DNA from: Austropuccinia psidii
Taxonomy: Eukaryota > Basidiomycota > Pucciniomycetes > Pucciniales > Sphaerophragmiaceae
DNA length: 64,000 nucleotides
Direction of reading: 5' to 3'
Assembly: GCA_023105745.1 (NCBI GenBank)
Contig: JALGQZ010000006.1
Coordinates: 32,255,686 to 32,319,685, forward strand
Shown in pieces: positions 8,701 to 19,823 of this stretch. The notes below the pieces were generated by a model. The model did no database searches and was not told the DNA's origin. It was given only the letters and a program-made list of their open reading frames with translations. A program made the position numbers and the translations under genes. Numbering within the stretch: the stretch's first letter is position 1; the number at the start of each line of letters is the position of its first letter.

Positions 8701-9271
8701 TCCAACTGCTTCAAGCTTTAAATTGTTGCTTGATAAAGTGAGGCACCATGCAAATAAAAGCATGAATGATGCCTTTGAATATGCTAAACAGAAATGGGAT
8801 AAAAGTCATAAAACACCAGAATTCAAAGTAGGGGACTTAATACTAGTTTCAACCTTGAACTTTAATAATATTAAGGGTCCAAAGAAATTGAAAGATTCCT
8901 TTGCAGGACCATTTATTATCAAAGCCCTTCATGGGACAAATGCAGTACAAGTGGAACTGTCAGGAGAGTTAGGAAATAAACATCCAACTTTTCCTGTCAG
9001 TCTTGTAAAGCATTACACTTCAAGTGATAAGGAATTATTTCCTTTAAGAAATGAAACACCCTTAGAGGTACCCCCACTTGAACCAAGTGAGGAAAAGAAA
9101 GTACTGAAAGTCTTAAAAGAAAGAAGACTTAGGGGCAAAAATGAAAGAGAATACTTAGTCAGGTACAGAAATCCACAACATGAAGATGAGTGGATTGAAG
9201 AAAGTAAAATACCTGATTCCCAAAGGTTTCTCAGAAGATTCAGACATGAGAGAAGACCAATTCCTCAGTAA
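5642..9271 (+). CDS. pol: A1 Pol polyprotein (PR-RT-RNase H-IN)
   Basis: 1209 codons, open throughout. Protease active site DSGA at residues 45-48. Reverse transcriptase with [11 protein letters not shown] near 327-337 (Asp 329 catalytic) and YIDD at 392-395. RNase H with Asp 541, Glu 587 and Asp 611. Integrase zinc finger with His 775, His 782, Cys 812 and Cys 815; catalytic core with Asp 907 and Glu 943 (35 residues between), followed by a GPF module and a chromo-like C-terminus ([15 protein letters not shown]). The first catalytic residue, Asp in the MDWV motif of all other copies here, is Glu 845. The real product would be a Gag-Pol fusion; the ATG at 5642 is just the first in this frame. 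The frame is -1 relative to gag with an overlap of about 100 nt and no canonical slippery heptamer. Confidence 0.95.
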   Translation: MHGSHTCARCQNAKTKPARGKGYTAGSSCITNIVINNIEAKIHLDSGAFCTCVGKDYLVKIYTNWQDKLIPIEGIRFSSASQNMHPLGIFEAAIIFPHPAGSIRLKAEFFVMNNCTSQHFILGNDYLNIYGIDINNHKDRYFTIGENKRQKFAFSPERREITVIKQVKNVNKDKFVSDQLSEAQISPELTPEMKEELIEILFQYREAFASDNEPLGAIKGHEVDIMLNVERPYPPILRRPAYPASPRAREALENHINELMKLGVLRKVGHNEEVEVTTPVIITWHNDKSRMVGDFRALNTYTIPDRCPIPRIHETLTQLSKARFITSMDALKGFHQNVLTPHARKLLRIIAHCGIYEYLRMPLGIKNAPSHYQRMMNTIFPHELSEGWLIIYIDDIIICSETWQLHLERLSLVLKKILQVNMKISLKKCNFGFHELKALGHVVSGLSLGVDKNKVAAVLLKQMPQNKKEMMSFLGFASYYRQHLKDFAIHARSLYRICDQQTVFEMTQERIQAYDKIKYALTNAPLLLMPDWKLPFKLYIDACGDGLGAALHQVQIVNDKPYEGPICFISRQIKPTEARYGASQMECLCLVWALEKLHYYLDGSVFEVITDCNAVKSLLNMKTPNRHMLRWRIAIQEYRGNMTIVHKAGNIHKNADGLSRWALPNTPDNPAYVPTSAEPQIPIEGINITDVGTEFFDEVRESYKQDKNCHILTSLLDKDCKDAALANSLDDIWKTSYDNGRFHLFDGILYHRSKHTCVMVLCSRMLINTILLEYHDNIYSGHLSEDRTMERIKTCAWWPSWRKDVIEYCHSCDRCQKANKATGKRFGLMIHIQEPSTPLEVVHMEWVTALPPGGDKSYNACLVIVDRYSKTLIFLPCHKDDTAMDTALLIWNRVISHTGLFKNIISDRDPKFTSALWTNLHTLLGTKLSFSTAYHPQTDGLAERMIQTLEDMIRRFCAYGLEFKDSDGFTHDWCTLIPALELAYNTSIHASTGKTPAMLEKGWNPKLPVDTLKKDLIDIHPTASSFKLLLDKVRHHANKSMNDAFEYAKQKWDKSHKTPEFKVGDLILVSTLNFNNIKGPKKLKDSFAGPFIIKALHGTNAVQVELSGELGNKHPTFPVSLVKHYTSSDKELFPLRNETPLEVPPLEPSEEKKVLKVLKERRLRGKNEREYLVRYRNPQHEDEWIEESKIPDSQRFLRRFRHERRPIPQ

Positions 9272-9395
9272 AAAGTTTGAATTGTGTGCTTTACATACTT
9301 GAAAAGTATAAGTGAAGAGGTTGGACAGTGGATTATACCCCCCCCAAATAACTTGGGGGTATACTACAAAGAAAAATTGTGGTACAATTTTTTTT

Positions 9396-9408
9396 GGTGG
9401 TAGGGAAT
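9396..9408 (+). other. polypurine tract of A1
   Basis: GGTGGTAGGGAA directly before the 3' LTR. Elements B and C have GGTGGGAGGGAA and GGTGAGAGGGAA in the same place. It would prime plus-strand DNA synthesis. The 130 bases between pol and this tract hold no gene. Confidence 0.8.
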
Positions 9409-11595
9409 GTGAGCCTGTGAGGTATGTATAACATACCCATAAGGCCACAAATGATCTTATAGACAGTTAATTTTGTCTTAAACAGACTTTTTAGTTGAAT
9501 TTAAAATAAAAAATAACAAAAAATAAGTATAACTTTCTTTTGGATAAACAAAGTTATAATTATTATGTCATTTTTGGATTCTACACCAAAAATAACCTAG
9601 GGTACACCCATAGGGTGTTATACCCAAAAACACTTATTTCTTGTGTTATTGGAAGATTTAAGAATCTCACAGTACTAATGTAGCTTTTTTAACATTTTTT
9701 TAAAATTGTTAAATTTAAGCTTAATTAAGCTTAAATTTAAAGTTACATAAGGTTTATGCAACTTTACCAAAATTTTAGTTAAAATTGAGGTGTTGTGTAT
9801 ATTTACTGAATTGGCTAAGGATTTGCCATACAGAATGTAAATCCTGCGTGAGCTCAATTTAAAAGGGTTTAAAGCCATGGTATGGCTTTAAATAAATAAA
9901 AGGGCAAAATCCATGCAAAAAGGTGGGACAAAGGAAAAAGACCAAATAGAGCTGGGGTACCCAACTTTTTGGATCTGCAAGGACTCAATTAAGGTTGTCC
10001 ACCTGTATTGGAGGATTTTGAACCTTATTTAAACTTTAAGATTAGACTTTGATCAAACCTTAAGGTGTAAACTGGTTTTATCCCAATTTGGACAGGAATT
10101 TCAAGCTGCCAAAGGGTAAATCCCAATATGCAGGCTTGAAATCAAGGTTTTAAGAACTGTCAGAGCTTAATTAAGCTTAAAAACCTTAAATAAGCTTAAA
10201 ACTTTAAAGTTTCAAGCATTAAAACCTTATCAAAACTTAAGGTTTGGTGTGTATTGCTATTTTACGTGGAAAAAGAGCAATAACTTCAAAGATTCATTAA
10301 AAATCCAATTCTTAATGGATTTGCTTGAAATTTTCACACAACTTAGAATTTAAGATTATCAATATATAAATTCAATTTTAAGTATCTTTTATAAATAAAT
10401 TTCCTGGGTAATTAGCCTGGAAATTTACTCTTTTAATTAAGCTCAAAGAAAATTATGATTTCTTTAAAAATTAATTAAAAATTGAGTTTAAAAGATTTCT
10501 GCTTCAAACTCTAATTTTAAGTTGTTCATGTGATGAACTTTAATATAAATAAACTTATTTTATATTGAAACTTAAAATAATTAAACTAAATGAGGATTAA
10601 AGTTACTTGGAGTTAAGAATAACACTGGTAACTTGAAATGGGAGTAAAAATAAGTTGCCTTAAGTTAAGAACTCTATTTTTAAGCATGGTTTTTCAGTTT
10701 TGAACTGAGCACGCCCTCTACATCCATTATGAATCATGAGAGCTGCTCTGAAGACATAAAAAGAGTCTTTTCATCACTGTTTTTGTCCATCATTCATTAT
10801 CAATCCAATCATATTAGAAATTTAAACAGGTAAAGTTTTATTAAATAGAAAATATTATTATTAAAAGTAATTCTTAAGTTATTTTTATTCTTTATTTATT
10901 GAAATTAAAGAATTGAAGTCATAGAATTTAGATTTTTGTTGTAATCACCAATAATATATTTTATTATATAAAATTATCATTTTAAATATCTTTTAAAATC
11001 CACAAATTCCTCTCTAAAACTCTTAAATCATAATTTATATTATTAAAAGTTGTTTTATCTTTAAATTTATTGATTCTTCACGTGTTTTTAACTTATAATT
11101 ATTATTTAATATTATAACTGTTGTATTTTGACTTATTATATTAAATAAATCTTATAAGTAAGTTTTCTCTAGAATTCTGTATTTTTTTATCTAGTATTAG
11201 CTTTTTTTATATTATTTTTTTATTCTAAAAGAATTATTTCTGCACAGTGTGTGTTTAATTCTTTTTATAAATAATATTTATATTATTTATAAGTGGTTAA
11301 TATTCATATTTTCCACGTGTAATTGTCTCATTAAGAGCTTTACACTTCTTATTGTTATAACTGTCAGTGACTATAACAATAATAGAATAATTATAATTTA
11401 TTATAATTATTATTTTTTTTATTATTATATTATTATAATAATAATTAAATTTATTTTTTATATATAATTATTTTTAATAATTATATTTAAATTTGTGGTT
11501 ATAATAATTTATTATATTATATTTTTCTACTGAGGACAGTCATAGTACTCTTGATATTGCTACTATTATCAAGAGTTTCGTAGACAAACCTTACA
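9409..11595 (+). repeat. A1 3' LTR
   Basis: 2187 bp, same ends as the 5' LTR. It keeps a 49-bp segment (about 9913-9961) that the 5' LTR lost. One of the differences (ACGTGG here, ACATGG in the 5' copy at about 1456) is a CpG transition. The 32-bp palindrome (9709-9740) and the terminal hairpin are conserved. Confidence 0.95.
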
Positions 11596-12930
11596 GAAAC
11601 ACTACAATAATTATATTCTAATTATATCTTTAATAATTCTAAGGACACTACTGATGGATAACAGTCTTGTCACGTAAGAATATAGGTAAAGTAAGATAAG
11701 ATGATGGGTTTTTGAAGGAAAAAAACCCTTCTTTTTATATCTTTCAAGACTGTCAAGAGTTATTAACTCTTCACACGTCAGAGGAGTGAAAATTTTCACT
11801 CCATTGGTCAGTCTGTGGTTCTGGATCCTCAATTCTGACGTCAGTAGAGGCAGAATTGTGGTTTTGGAACCACAAATGATCATTCTGGATCAATACAGGG
11901 TGAAAAAACTTTTCACCTGCCATGTCAGCATTTGGATGACGTTGTTCTGGTGTCTGTATGATCAATACTGGTAATTCTGGGCGGGTTTAAGCTTTGAACA
12001 ACCATTATTTTGAGTATCAAGACAGTACTGGTTGGTACAGGTTTGGTACAGACCAGTATTGGTCAAAATACTTCCAACCAAGATATCTTAGTCAGTTTTT
12101 TAGATATAAAGAAACCAAGAGCACAGAATTGAAGGGCTTAATGAGCTCTTCAATTTGGTATGCTTCATGTTTACCCTTCTTTCAAATAGCAAAAGTTATA
12201 AGGGTTTTAAGTCTTTGGATGTATTTTTGTACATCAGTATGAGGCTTCAAAAACTTCCATGCCAGATATCTTCTTCAATTTGGAAGATATCTGTATTCTG
12301 ATGATAAAGTTTTGTAGGGCTTGATTAGCTCTACAGTTTGGTATATTACACTGTACAGTTGTATGAGTGTATGCCAAAGATACAGGGGTTTGTTTACTTT
12401 CTTGTTTTCAGAATATCTGTATTTCTGGTTGTTAAACCTTTGAACCAAGATCCCTCAGTCAATTTAAGAGATACAGAGGTCTAATGTATCTCAAATTAAA
12501 GCTCTTGTTTATATCTTTAATTTGGTTATACTTTTGTACAGTTTTGTACAAGCCCTCTTTGACTTTCAGGGGGGTCTTGGTTTTGAAATAAAGGTCATAT
12601 GGTATCTCCAGTTGTATTGGTGTTACAACAACATGGATGATATCATTGTGTAGCTCTCTATGTGAGATTTAAGAAAAATACCATTTTGGTATATAATAAC
12701 TTAAATATGCATAAGTTAGATGAGAGGTGAAAATAAGGGTTTTGACCTGTTTATTCCCCTCTAGGTTTCCTTATTCTGTTTGGATAAGGTTGGTGTTTAA
12801 TTTAAGAGGATTGTTTTCTCTTATTTATTACCTGTATTGACTATGTTTGTTCAATACTTGTCATGCCATTATTTATGGTATGTTGGATGTCATGCTAGTG
12901 CTCTGTTTTGAGTAACAGGCTGACAGTGGA

Positions 12931-14292
12931 TGGATTTCCATTGAGATGGGAGCTTGAGGTGGTAGGCATGAGTGCTGACTTTCTTCAAGATTGGAAAAGG
13001 ACCCAACCATCTTTCAGACAGTTTTTTGGTAGGTCTAGTTGATTTGAGGTTCTTGGAGGAAAGTCATACCATTTCACCAGGATTGAAAACAGGTGGACCT
13101 GCTCTACTTTTATCTGCATACCTCTTAAACCTGTTTCTGGCAACTTCAAGTTCTCTCTTGACATCTTGCTGTACTGATTGGATCTTTGTTGATAAATTTC
13201 CAGCAGGAGTATCTTGAGTAATGTGAACTGAGTCAAAATGTGGATCTCTTCCATAAACAGTGAAAATAGTGATTGTTTTGTTGAAGAGTGGTCAGAGTTA
13301 TTGTAGGCAAATTCAGCCAGAGGGAGCCAGGTGTTCTAATCATCTTGATGATAACTGACATACATCCAAAGGTACTGTTCTAGTATCTGATTTACCCTCT
13401 CTGTCTGTCCATCAGCTTCTGGATGGTAAGCAGTTGACAGATCTCTTGAAATCTTGAGCTGCTGACAAAGCTTGGTCGAAAAAGAAGAAACAGAAAGAGA
13501 ACCTCTATCACTAACAATTCTTGAAGAAAGGACATGTTTTGAGAAAATATTCTTGATGAATAAATGGGACAAATCCAGTGAAGTGATTGAAGACATTGTT
13601 GGAATAAAAACAGCCATTTTTGAGAATCTGTCCACTATGACAAGGATTGAGTCAGAAGAATTGGACAGTGGCAATTGAGTGATGAAATCCATTGAAAAAC
13701 AAATCCAAGGACCACTTGGAATTGGAAGAGGCTTGAGGAGTCCAAGCTTCTTGTGATGAATATTTTTGTTTCTTGAACACTGTTGACAGGATGATACATA
13801 ATCCTTGATAAATTGAGTCATTCCAGGCCAGTGAAAATCCTGCTTGACAAGTTTAAGAGTCTTCTCTTGGCCAGGGTGTCCAGCTAGAGGAGAGCCATTC
13901 CTTTTTTTGAAGTATGCTGAGCTGCATTGTGGGGTCATTCGGGACCACCACCCAATCTTTGAACAGGAGAAGTTGGGAGGAGGAATCAAGAGAATAATCT
14001 TGGACAGATTTACCTTCACCCAAATCTTGAAGGATACTTCTATATTGAGAATCTTGCCATAATGCCTTCTGAATTGATTCAATCCAATTTGAAAATGTTT
14101 CCACCTTGACTGCAAAGAATTTTGAGGCTTGAATTTCATCTTGCTTGATTATTTTTTGATAATTCATTGGATTATTGCTGATGAAATATTCCCCCTCTCT
14201 GGGTAAACGTTGTCCCAACGTGATAAAGCATCTGGAAGGGTGGACAAGCGGCCAGGGCAGTAGGTGATTGAAGAATGGAATTCAGAGAGAAA
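12931..14292 (-). pseudogene. element D pol, integrase part
   Basis: Integrase of the delta element in pieces. 13336-14139 carries the zinc-finger end (CQQC), the catalytic core with SMDFITQLP, VSDRGS and YHPEADGQTERVNQ (Asp, Asp, Glu present), ending at a stop after YHQDD. The part from 13335 to 12931 continues in shifted frames through a helical segment and the GPF module up to the LTR insertion, and resumes at 464. Stops and frameshifts also separate it from the RNase H part (about 14140-14290). It belongs to the chromodomain-bearing group; the C-terminal chromodomain is at 165-464. Confidence 0.85.
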
Positions 14293-15669
14293 TTAAGCCC
14301 AGCAGGCTTGATGTTGAGTAAGAATCTTTGATGACATGAAATATTGAAGTGAGGAATGATTGGTGATAACTTCAAAAGAGGAAGAAAGTGAAAGGAGAAA
14401 AGCTCTCCAGCGCTTGAGAGCCCAGACTATGCCAAGGAGTTCCTTGTCATGAATCTCATAATTGAGCTCAGCTGGGAGAAGCTTGCGACTATCAAATGCA
14501 ATTGGATGTTTTCCTGAGTCAGAAATCTGACTCAGTACAGCACCCAAGGCATAATAAGAAGCATCAGTCTCTACAATGGTGGGTAGAGAAGGATCAAAGT
14601 GAGAAAGGATTGGAGCAATGGTGAATGCCTCTTTGAGTTGATGAAACTGTCTCAGAGCTTCCTCATTGAGGGGAAAATGGACATCTTTCTTGAGGAAACT
14701 TGTGAGTGAACTAATCTTCTTTGAATAATTCTTGATGAAACGGCGGTAAAAATTGGCAAAGCCAAGGAATGATTGAAGAGCCTTGAGGTTTCTTGGAGGT
14801 GGCCAATTGAGAATTTGCTGGACCTTTGCTTGGTCCATCTTGAGGCCTTCAGAAGAAACAACATCACCCAAATACTCTTCACTAGTAACATGAAACAGGC
14901 ACTTGGAGGCCTTAGGAAAGAGGTTATTGGCTCTGAGTCTGGAAAGAACAGTGGACACATGAGTGACATGTTCTTCTTCAGATACGGAAAGGACCATAAT
15001 GTCATCCAAATAAACCACAGCATAAATATCAAGAAGATCATAAAAAATATCCTTGACAAGGTTTTGGAAAGAGGCAGGAGCATTGGTGAGCCCAAATGGC
15101 ATAACCAAATACTTATAGATGCCATATTTAGTTCTAAAACTTGTCAAATGTTCATCACCTTCCTGTATTCTGAGCAGGTTATATGCACCACATAAATCAA
15201 TTTTGGAGAAGATAGAAGAACCATTGAAAAAAGTAAGAAGCTGATTCATAGGAGGAACAGGATACTTGTTCTGCCTAGTAACAGCATTGAGTTTGCAGTA
15301 ATCAAAACACAAATGGAGGCCACCATCTTTATTTTTTACAAAGAGGATGGGTGCTCCTGTTGAGGAGGAGCTTGGCTGGATGAAACCTTTCTCTACATTC
15401 TCTGAAATGTAGGCCCTGAGTGTATCTGACTCTTGGTTTGATAAAGAGTAGATCACCCCAACTGGAGGTAGAGACCCCTCCAGCTCAATATGATGATCAC
15501 AGGCACGGTGAGGAGGAAGTTTTTCTGCTTTCACCTTGGAGAATACACCCAAGTACTGGTGATAAACAGAAGGAACAACCTTCATCATGGTTTCTCTTTC
15601 TTCTGGCTCTTCCTCTTCATCCCACAACTCCTCCAGGGAGTCATGATAAGATGAAGGAGGAAGGTCCAT
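14293..15669 (-). pseudogene. element D pol, reverse transcriptase and RNase H
   Basis: 458 codons open. It has the RT palm motifs IDLCGAYN, YLVMPFGLTNAPASFQ and VVYLDDIMVLS (YLDD, Asp pair present), then RNase H with ETDASYYALGAVLSQ and HDKELLGIVWALKRWR. It is a different lineage from the alpha and beta elements, which have YIDD and GIKNAP. Upstream, two in-frame stops (TAA at 15841-15843 and another near 15720, CAA to TAA by the look of the context) part it from the protease. The first residues (DLPPSSYHDSLEELWDEEEE) are an acidic spacer. Confidence 0.9.
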
Positions 15670-15840
15670 ATTCCCAAAGAAGAGATGAAGTGAAGATACA
15701 GAATTATCTTCTCCAACATCTTAAATCTCTTTGAAGACTTCATCTCTAGATGATAGTAATGAATTATGGGAATTAAGGGAAGGAATATGGACAGAAGATG
15801 CAAATGATGGTTTTCTAGAATCACCAACCAGAGCTGCACA

Positions 15841-16341
15841 TTATTTGGAAGAAGAAAAGTCATTACTGAAAGATTTTGAAGGATCATGATAGTCCTTATG
15901 ATAAGCATTAAAGGTGATCAGCCCTTGCCTCCAATCAATATATAGATTAAAATGATTAAGAAAGTCAAAGCCCAATATGAGGTCTTCTCCCTTGGGAGTA
16001 TCAATTACTAAAAAGTCCCATTCAAAGCTTGGGAAGGAAGGGAGCTCAACCATATATTTAGTATGGTGAGTCACAAATAAGGAAGGAGACTCTGAGGAGT
16101 CAAGAATAATAAGGGGAATCTTCTCTGAGAGTTCTGAAATGGTCAAAGAATACTTTTGAACAAACTGCTTTGCAATAAATGAGTTGGTAGCACCAGAATC
16201 AATGAGAATACTGTAAAACATATCAGAGAGAGAAGAAAAAACAAAAAATTTACGGGAATTTTTGACACAAGTATTCAGAATGCACAATTGTGCTCTGGAT
16301 GGAAAACAGTGAAGACCATTAAAACACAACATTATCTTCAC
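15841..16341 (-). pseudogene. element D aspartic protease region
   Basis: 166 codons with ILIDSGATNSF, the retroviral-type active site, and LILGFDFLNHF, the second conserved block. It is in the same frame as the Gag knuckle domain upstream (16342-16749), separated from it only by one TGA at 16342-16344. That position between Gag and protease is where several retroelements use stop readthrough, so the TGA may be natural rather than a mutation. Its end at a TAA is decay. Confidence 0.85.
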
Positions 16342-17675
16342 TCAGGCTTTTCCCTCGCTGGGAAATTTGCCTGACAGTTGGGTAAGCTTGTTTTGAGGCC
16401 TTTTGAAACAGGATGCAAGACTATGCTTCCCACCACAATAGGTACATAGACCCTCTTTGATTCTTCTTTCTTTTTCAGAGTTCATGAGCTTGAAATCTTT
16501 ATTCAATAAAGAAGAATGGGGCTGGTCCCTCTTCTGAAAATACTTCTTCTTATGACTTGAACTTGAAGTATTTTGAGGATGAGAAGAACTTGACTTTGAG
16601 GCTTCTGGATTCTTCTCTTGATGATGACTCTTTTCATTTTGCCTCTCATGGTACCTGGTATCAAGCTCAAGGGTAATATCCATTAAGTCTTGAAGAGAGT
16701 CAATTCTTGAAGGATGGGAGGCCAATTGATCCAAAATCCTGGATGGCAATCCCTTCCTGAAATGATGGATAAGAGCTCTTTCACCCCAATCTTCAATTCT
16801 TCAGACAAGACTTCTGAGATCAGCAATGTATAAGGATACATGCCCACCTTCTTTCATTCTTAAAGAATCCAATTCTGCTTCAGCTTTTCTGACTTCATTT
16901 GGGTCCCCGAATAAGGTGAAGAGTTGAGATTCAAATAATTTCCATGAATTGAGGAGGTAATTTGGATCTTTATTGATAAGATTGGAAAGAAAAGGCTCAA
17001 TCCATTTTGCAGCCCTGCCAATGAGAAATGAAGTGGCATAAAAGACCTTCTTTCTGTCTTGAGAAAAGTTTGCCGGATCATTATGAAAAATCAGTTGACA
17101 AGACTGAAGAGAGCTTCTAACTTTGAAGGGTTGAGTCCCATCAAAGCATTCTGGTGCCTTCATAGATGGATTCTTGAAGGCTTGTGGTCTTGATGCTTCA
17201 GAGGATGAAGCTGCTTGAAGATTGGCCATAATTTGAGTCATTTGCTGCATAATGGCCAATAAAGATGGTTCAGACTGATGAGAGACAGGCTGATTAGACT
17301 GGGCTAGAATTGGCCCTCCAGGACCTTGGGATGCCTCACCGGAGCAGGGACACCTTCAGTACCATCAGACTCTTCCTCTTCCACAGAATTCTCCTCCTCC
17401 TCTTCACCATCTTCACCTGGACCCTTGAAAATGGTCCTTGAAGTTCCTGGAAATCCGCCAACTACTTCTGAGAATGAGCTTGATCTTCTTGGCACTCTTC
17501 CTTCCTTCCTGGACAGTGCTGCTCCTTCCAAAGTGGGTCCTCTGTCCAATTTGGCCCTCAGTTGAGAAACTGCTGGGGTGCCATCAAGAGGAGCCCTTGA
17601 AGTTGGAGTGAGAACAGCTTGAGTTCTGGCCTGAGATCTTGTCTGCCTTGCAGGAGGTGAGTGTTGGATGAGCAT
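16342..17675 (-). pseudogene. gag: element D gag
   Basis: The likely start is the ATG at 17675 (MLIQHSPPARQTRSQARTQ), with a polar and acidic N-terminus ending at a stop at 17304. A capsid region follows (16801-17259: APECFDGTQPFKVRSSLQSC, AAKWIEPFL, LFGDPNEVRKAEAELDSLR), then a stop, then a region with LIHHFRKGLPSRILDQLA and a zinc knuckle CTYCGGKHSLASC (spacing C-2-C-3-H-4-C, one residue shorter than usual). The retrotrans_gag-like order is clear. At least two internal stops make this copy inactive. Confidence 0.85.
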
Positions 17676-18392
17676 GATTTCAGGATAAATTTGAATAAAA
17701 TGAAAAGGAATCAAGATTTGAAGATGAAAACTTGAGGCACTTTGAAATAATGCTTGAAGTCAAAAATCAAAATCAATATCTTGAGGAAAATCAATAAAAA
17801 TCAATAAATCAAATGAAATCTTCAGGTAAATCAATCAATTAAATACAAATCAATCAAAATCAAAATCTTGCAAAATCAATCAATCAATCAAATGAATTCT
17901 TGAGGCAAAATCAATTTATGTCAAAATTCTTGATGTGAAAAATCAGCAAAATCAATGAAATCTTCAGGTCAATCAATTTTCCTTGAGGTCAATATCAATT
18001 TATGTCAAATCAATCAATCAAATGAAAGTCAAGTGAGTTCTTCTTCAAAAATCAAAATTCTTGAAGAATGAATCAAATATGAATCTTGATGTGAAGAATG
18101 TGTCTGAATAACTTGATGAAAAATTTGAAATCACATGAAAATTAAGATGACGCCTGAATTATGAATGAATTAAAATGATGATTTGAATAAGATTAAAAAA
18201 AGGGAAATAAAAATAAAATTGGGGTCAGCTTTCAATTTTCAGAATGAAGAATTAATGAGAGAAAATTGAGAGGTGATGATGAATCATAAGGTTCATAAGC
18301 ATTAAAGAGTCATAATTTCAATGAAATGAGTGAATGAAATTATAAAGGAAGAATGAACAGAATGAAAAGAAATTATGAGTTAATTAATATAA
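17676..18392 (-). repeat. element D leader with GATT-type simple repeats
   Basis: Between the 5' LTR and gag lies 717 bp rich in short AATC/GATT units (densest at 17760-18050). On the coding (minus) strand there is no ATG from about 18133 down to the gag start. Directly after the LTR the sequence is TTATATTAATTAAC, with no TGG and no tRNA-like primer site. Confidence 0.7.
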
Positions 18393-19823
18393 TGTCAAAG
18401 GGGCTCTTGGACAGAAATACAACAGTGGCCTGGCACTCAGCAATCAGGGAACTCACTTGGAAGACTGCAAAGAATAAAGAAAATAAAAATAAAAGAATAA
18501 ATTCCTCTAAGAAATATGCAGGTACAAAGATGAGATGCAATGAGAGGAAAGGGAAGCCAAATGGCCAAAGAGCCAACTAAGTAAGTCCTTAATCACTATT
18601 TCAACCTTCCAAAATGAACAATGGAATTAGTAAGGATATGACCACCAAATATCCATTGACAGGCAAAGAAAGCAAAAGAGAAAAGGTGCTAAATGACTGA
18701 CCTGACAATATCAGTATTCACTTAAAAAAATGATAAGATAAATAAAGATAAAATAAAATCAAAATTTATTAATTAACTGGGGAAAAACCCCCCAGGGTGC
18801 AAAGGGTAGCCGGTATATGTGAAAAGTTGGGAGCTTGAGTTCTTCAGGCTGAAAACTGATCTGTATTGATCCTTGAGGCTGTATTGATTTTTTTGGGAAT
18901 TGATACAGCTGGCTAATATTGAAATTGAATTGGGTTGAATGAATTTCCCATGCTTGAAAATGAAATACAGTTCTTGATGGATCCAGACTGTATTGAAATG
19001 AAGGTGGTTGCCAAGATGGATTGAGTGGAGCTTTGAAACTTGAAAAATGACTGAATGAACTGAATTAACTGCATCTTGAATCCCTTGAGAATGGTTGAAC
19101 AGTATTGCCTTGGAGGAATACGGTGAATGACCTTATCCAATGACGTCTTAATGGCGTGATTGGTCTTTGATGCTGAAACACTTGCTCTTGAGCCTTGATG
19201 AGTCCTCTGAATGATTGGGTGCCTTGATGATGTGATGATATGTTGGAATGTTGAAATGACCATTTGATATTGCCACCATTGAATTTATGTTGAAAAATGA
19301 TTCACAATGATATATAACATCATTTATGGCATATTGGTTCATTGGAAAGAAGATTACGTCCAAAGGTGTTGAGATGGAAAGACAGAGGGGAAAAAGATGG
19401 ATGTGATAGCTTCAGATCTTGGAAAGGTGTTTCTGGGTCCTTTGGGGTTTTTGGCCACTTTTGCATTCTGAGCCAAAAACTGGCCCAAAGGGCGGGAAAG
19501 TGTCTTTTGGACACTTTGCCTCAAAGTGCGCGAAAATGCGCATTATGAGCACAAATGGCCAAAAACAGCCATTTGGGCCATTTGCCCTGGTTTTGAGGGA
19601 AATGACCAGAAATACCCATTTGGGCATAAATTGCTGCTATGGCTTCTGGATTGAGGTGAAGGGTCATGAAGGCCCCAAAAGACAAATGGCCATAAACGGT
19701 CCATAAGATGATGATGTGGCCATATTGGCCACTGGTGATGGATATGGTCAATTGGCCATAAAAGGACTGTGGCTTGATATGCCATATGGGGATCAAAGGA
19801 GGTGAATTGCCATGGTTGTGACA
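18393..19823 (-). repeat. element D 5' LTR (delta LTR)
   Basis: 1431 bp. In plus coordinates it starts TGTCAAAGGGGCTC and ends GGTTGTGACA. The solo copy at 23582-25200, which has a perfect target duplication, has the same ends, fixing these borders. The other LTR of D lies left of the window. D inserted into the pol gene of element G, whose sequence resumes at 19824. The first five bases after the LTR are GTCTA; the matching copy is outside. Confidence 0.85.

Larger units (their letters stand above)
651..11595 (+). mobile_element. full-length Ty3/Gypsy element A1 (family alpha-1)
   Basis: Complete LTR retrotransposon with LTRs 651-2788 and 9409-11595, primer site just after the first, polypurine tract just before the second, and gag and pol between. 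The target duplication GAAAC (646-650 and 11596-11600) is perfect. The LTRs differ by scattered substitutions (roughly 1-2 % by eye) and by one 49-bp indel, so this is a fairly young insertion, younger than the solo LTR it sits in. Gag and pol are long and open, but pol is in a different frame from gag, and the first catalytic Asp of the integrase is Glu, so I doubt that it is fully autonomous. It also carries the spliced alternative-frame gene orfX. Confidence 0.97.
470..12925 (-). mobile_element. solo beta-variant LTR, interrupted by element A1
   Basis: A solo LTR in two pieces, 470-650 and 11601-12925, about 1.5 kb in sum. It starts TGTCAGGGTGAG and ends GTAACAGGCTGACA, the same ends as the LTRs of elements E and F, which sets its orientation as minus. 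Flanks are ATGGA (465-469) and GTGGA (12926-12930); the pol reading frame of element D that it interrupts shows that GTGGA was the original target and that the left copy has one change. No internal region remains, so it arose by LTR-LTR recombination. Element A1 later inserted at 650/651. A related solo copy is at 38543-39768. Confidence 0.85.

Noticed and set aside
9272..9408. Envelope gene between pol and the 3' LTR
   Set aside because: The gap is only about 130 bp in A1 and similarly short in B, C and E, so there is no room for an env-like gene.
17760..18050. CRISPR-like or tandem array in the D leader
   Set aside because: The units are irregular AATC/GATT words without fixed spacing; it is simple-sequence DNA.
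19400..19760. Possible host coding region in the GC-richer part of the D LTR
   Set aside because: Open on both strands because of repeated GGCC/TGGCCA words, and shared in part with the solo delta LTR, so it is LTR sequence.
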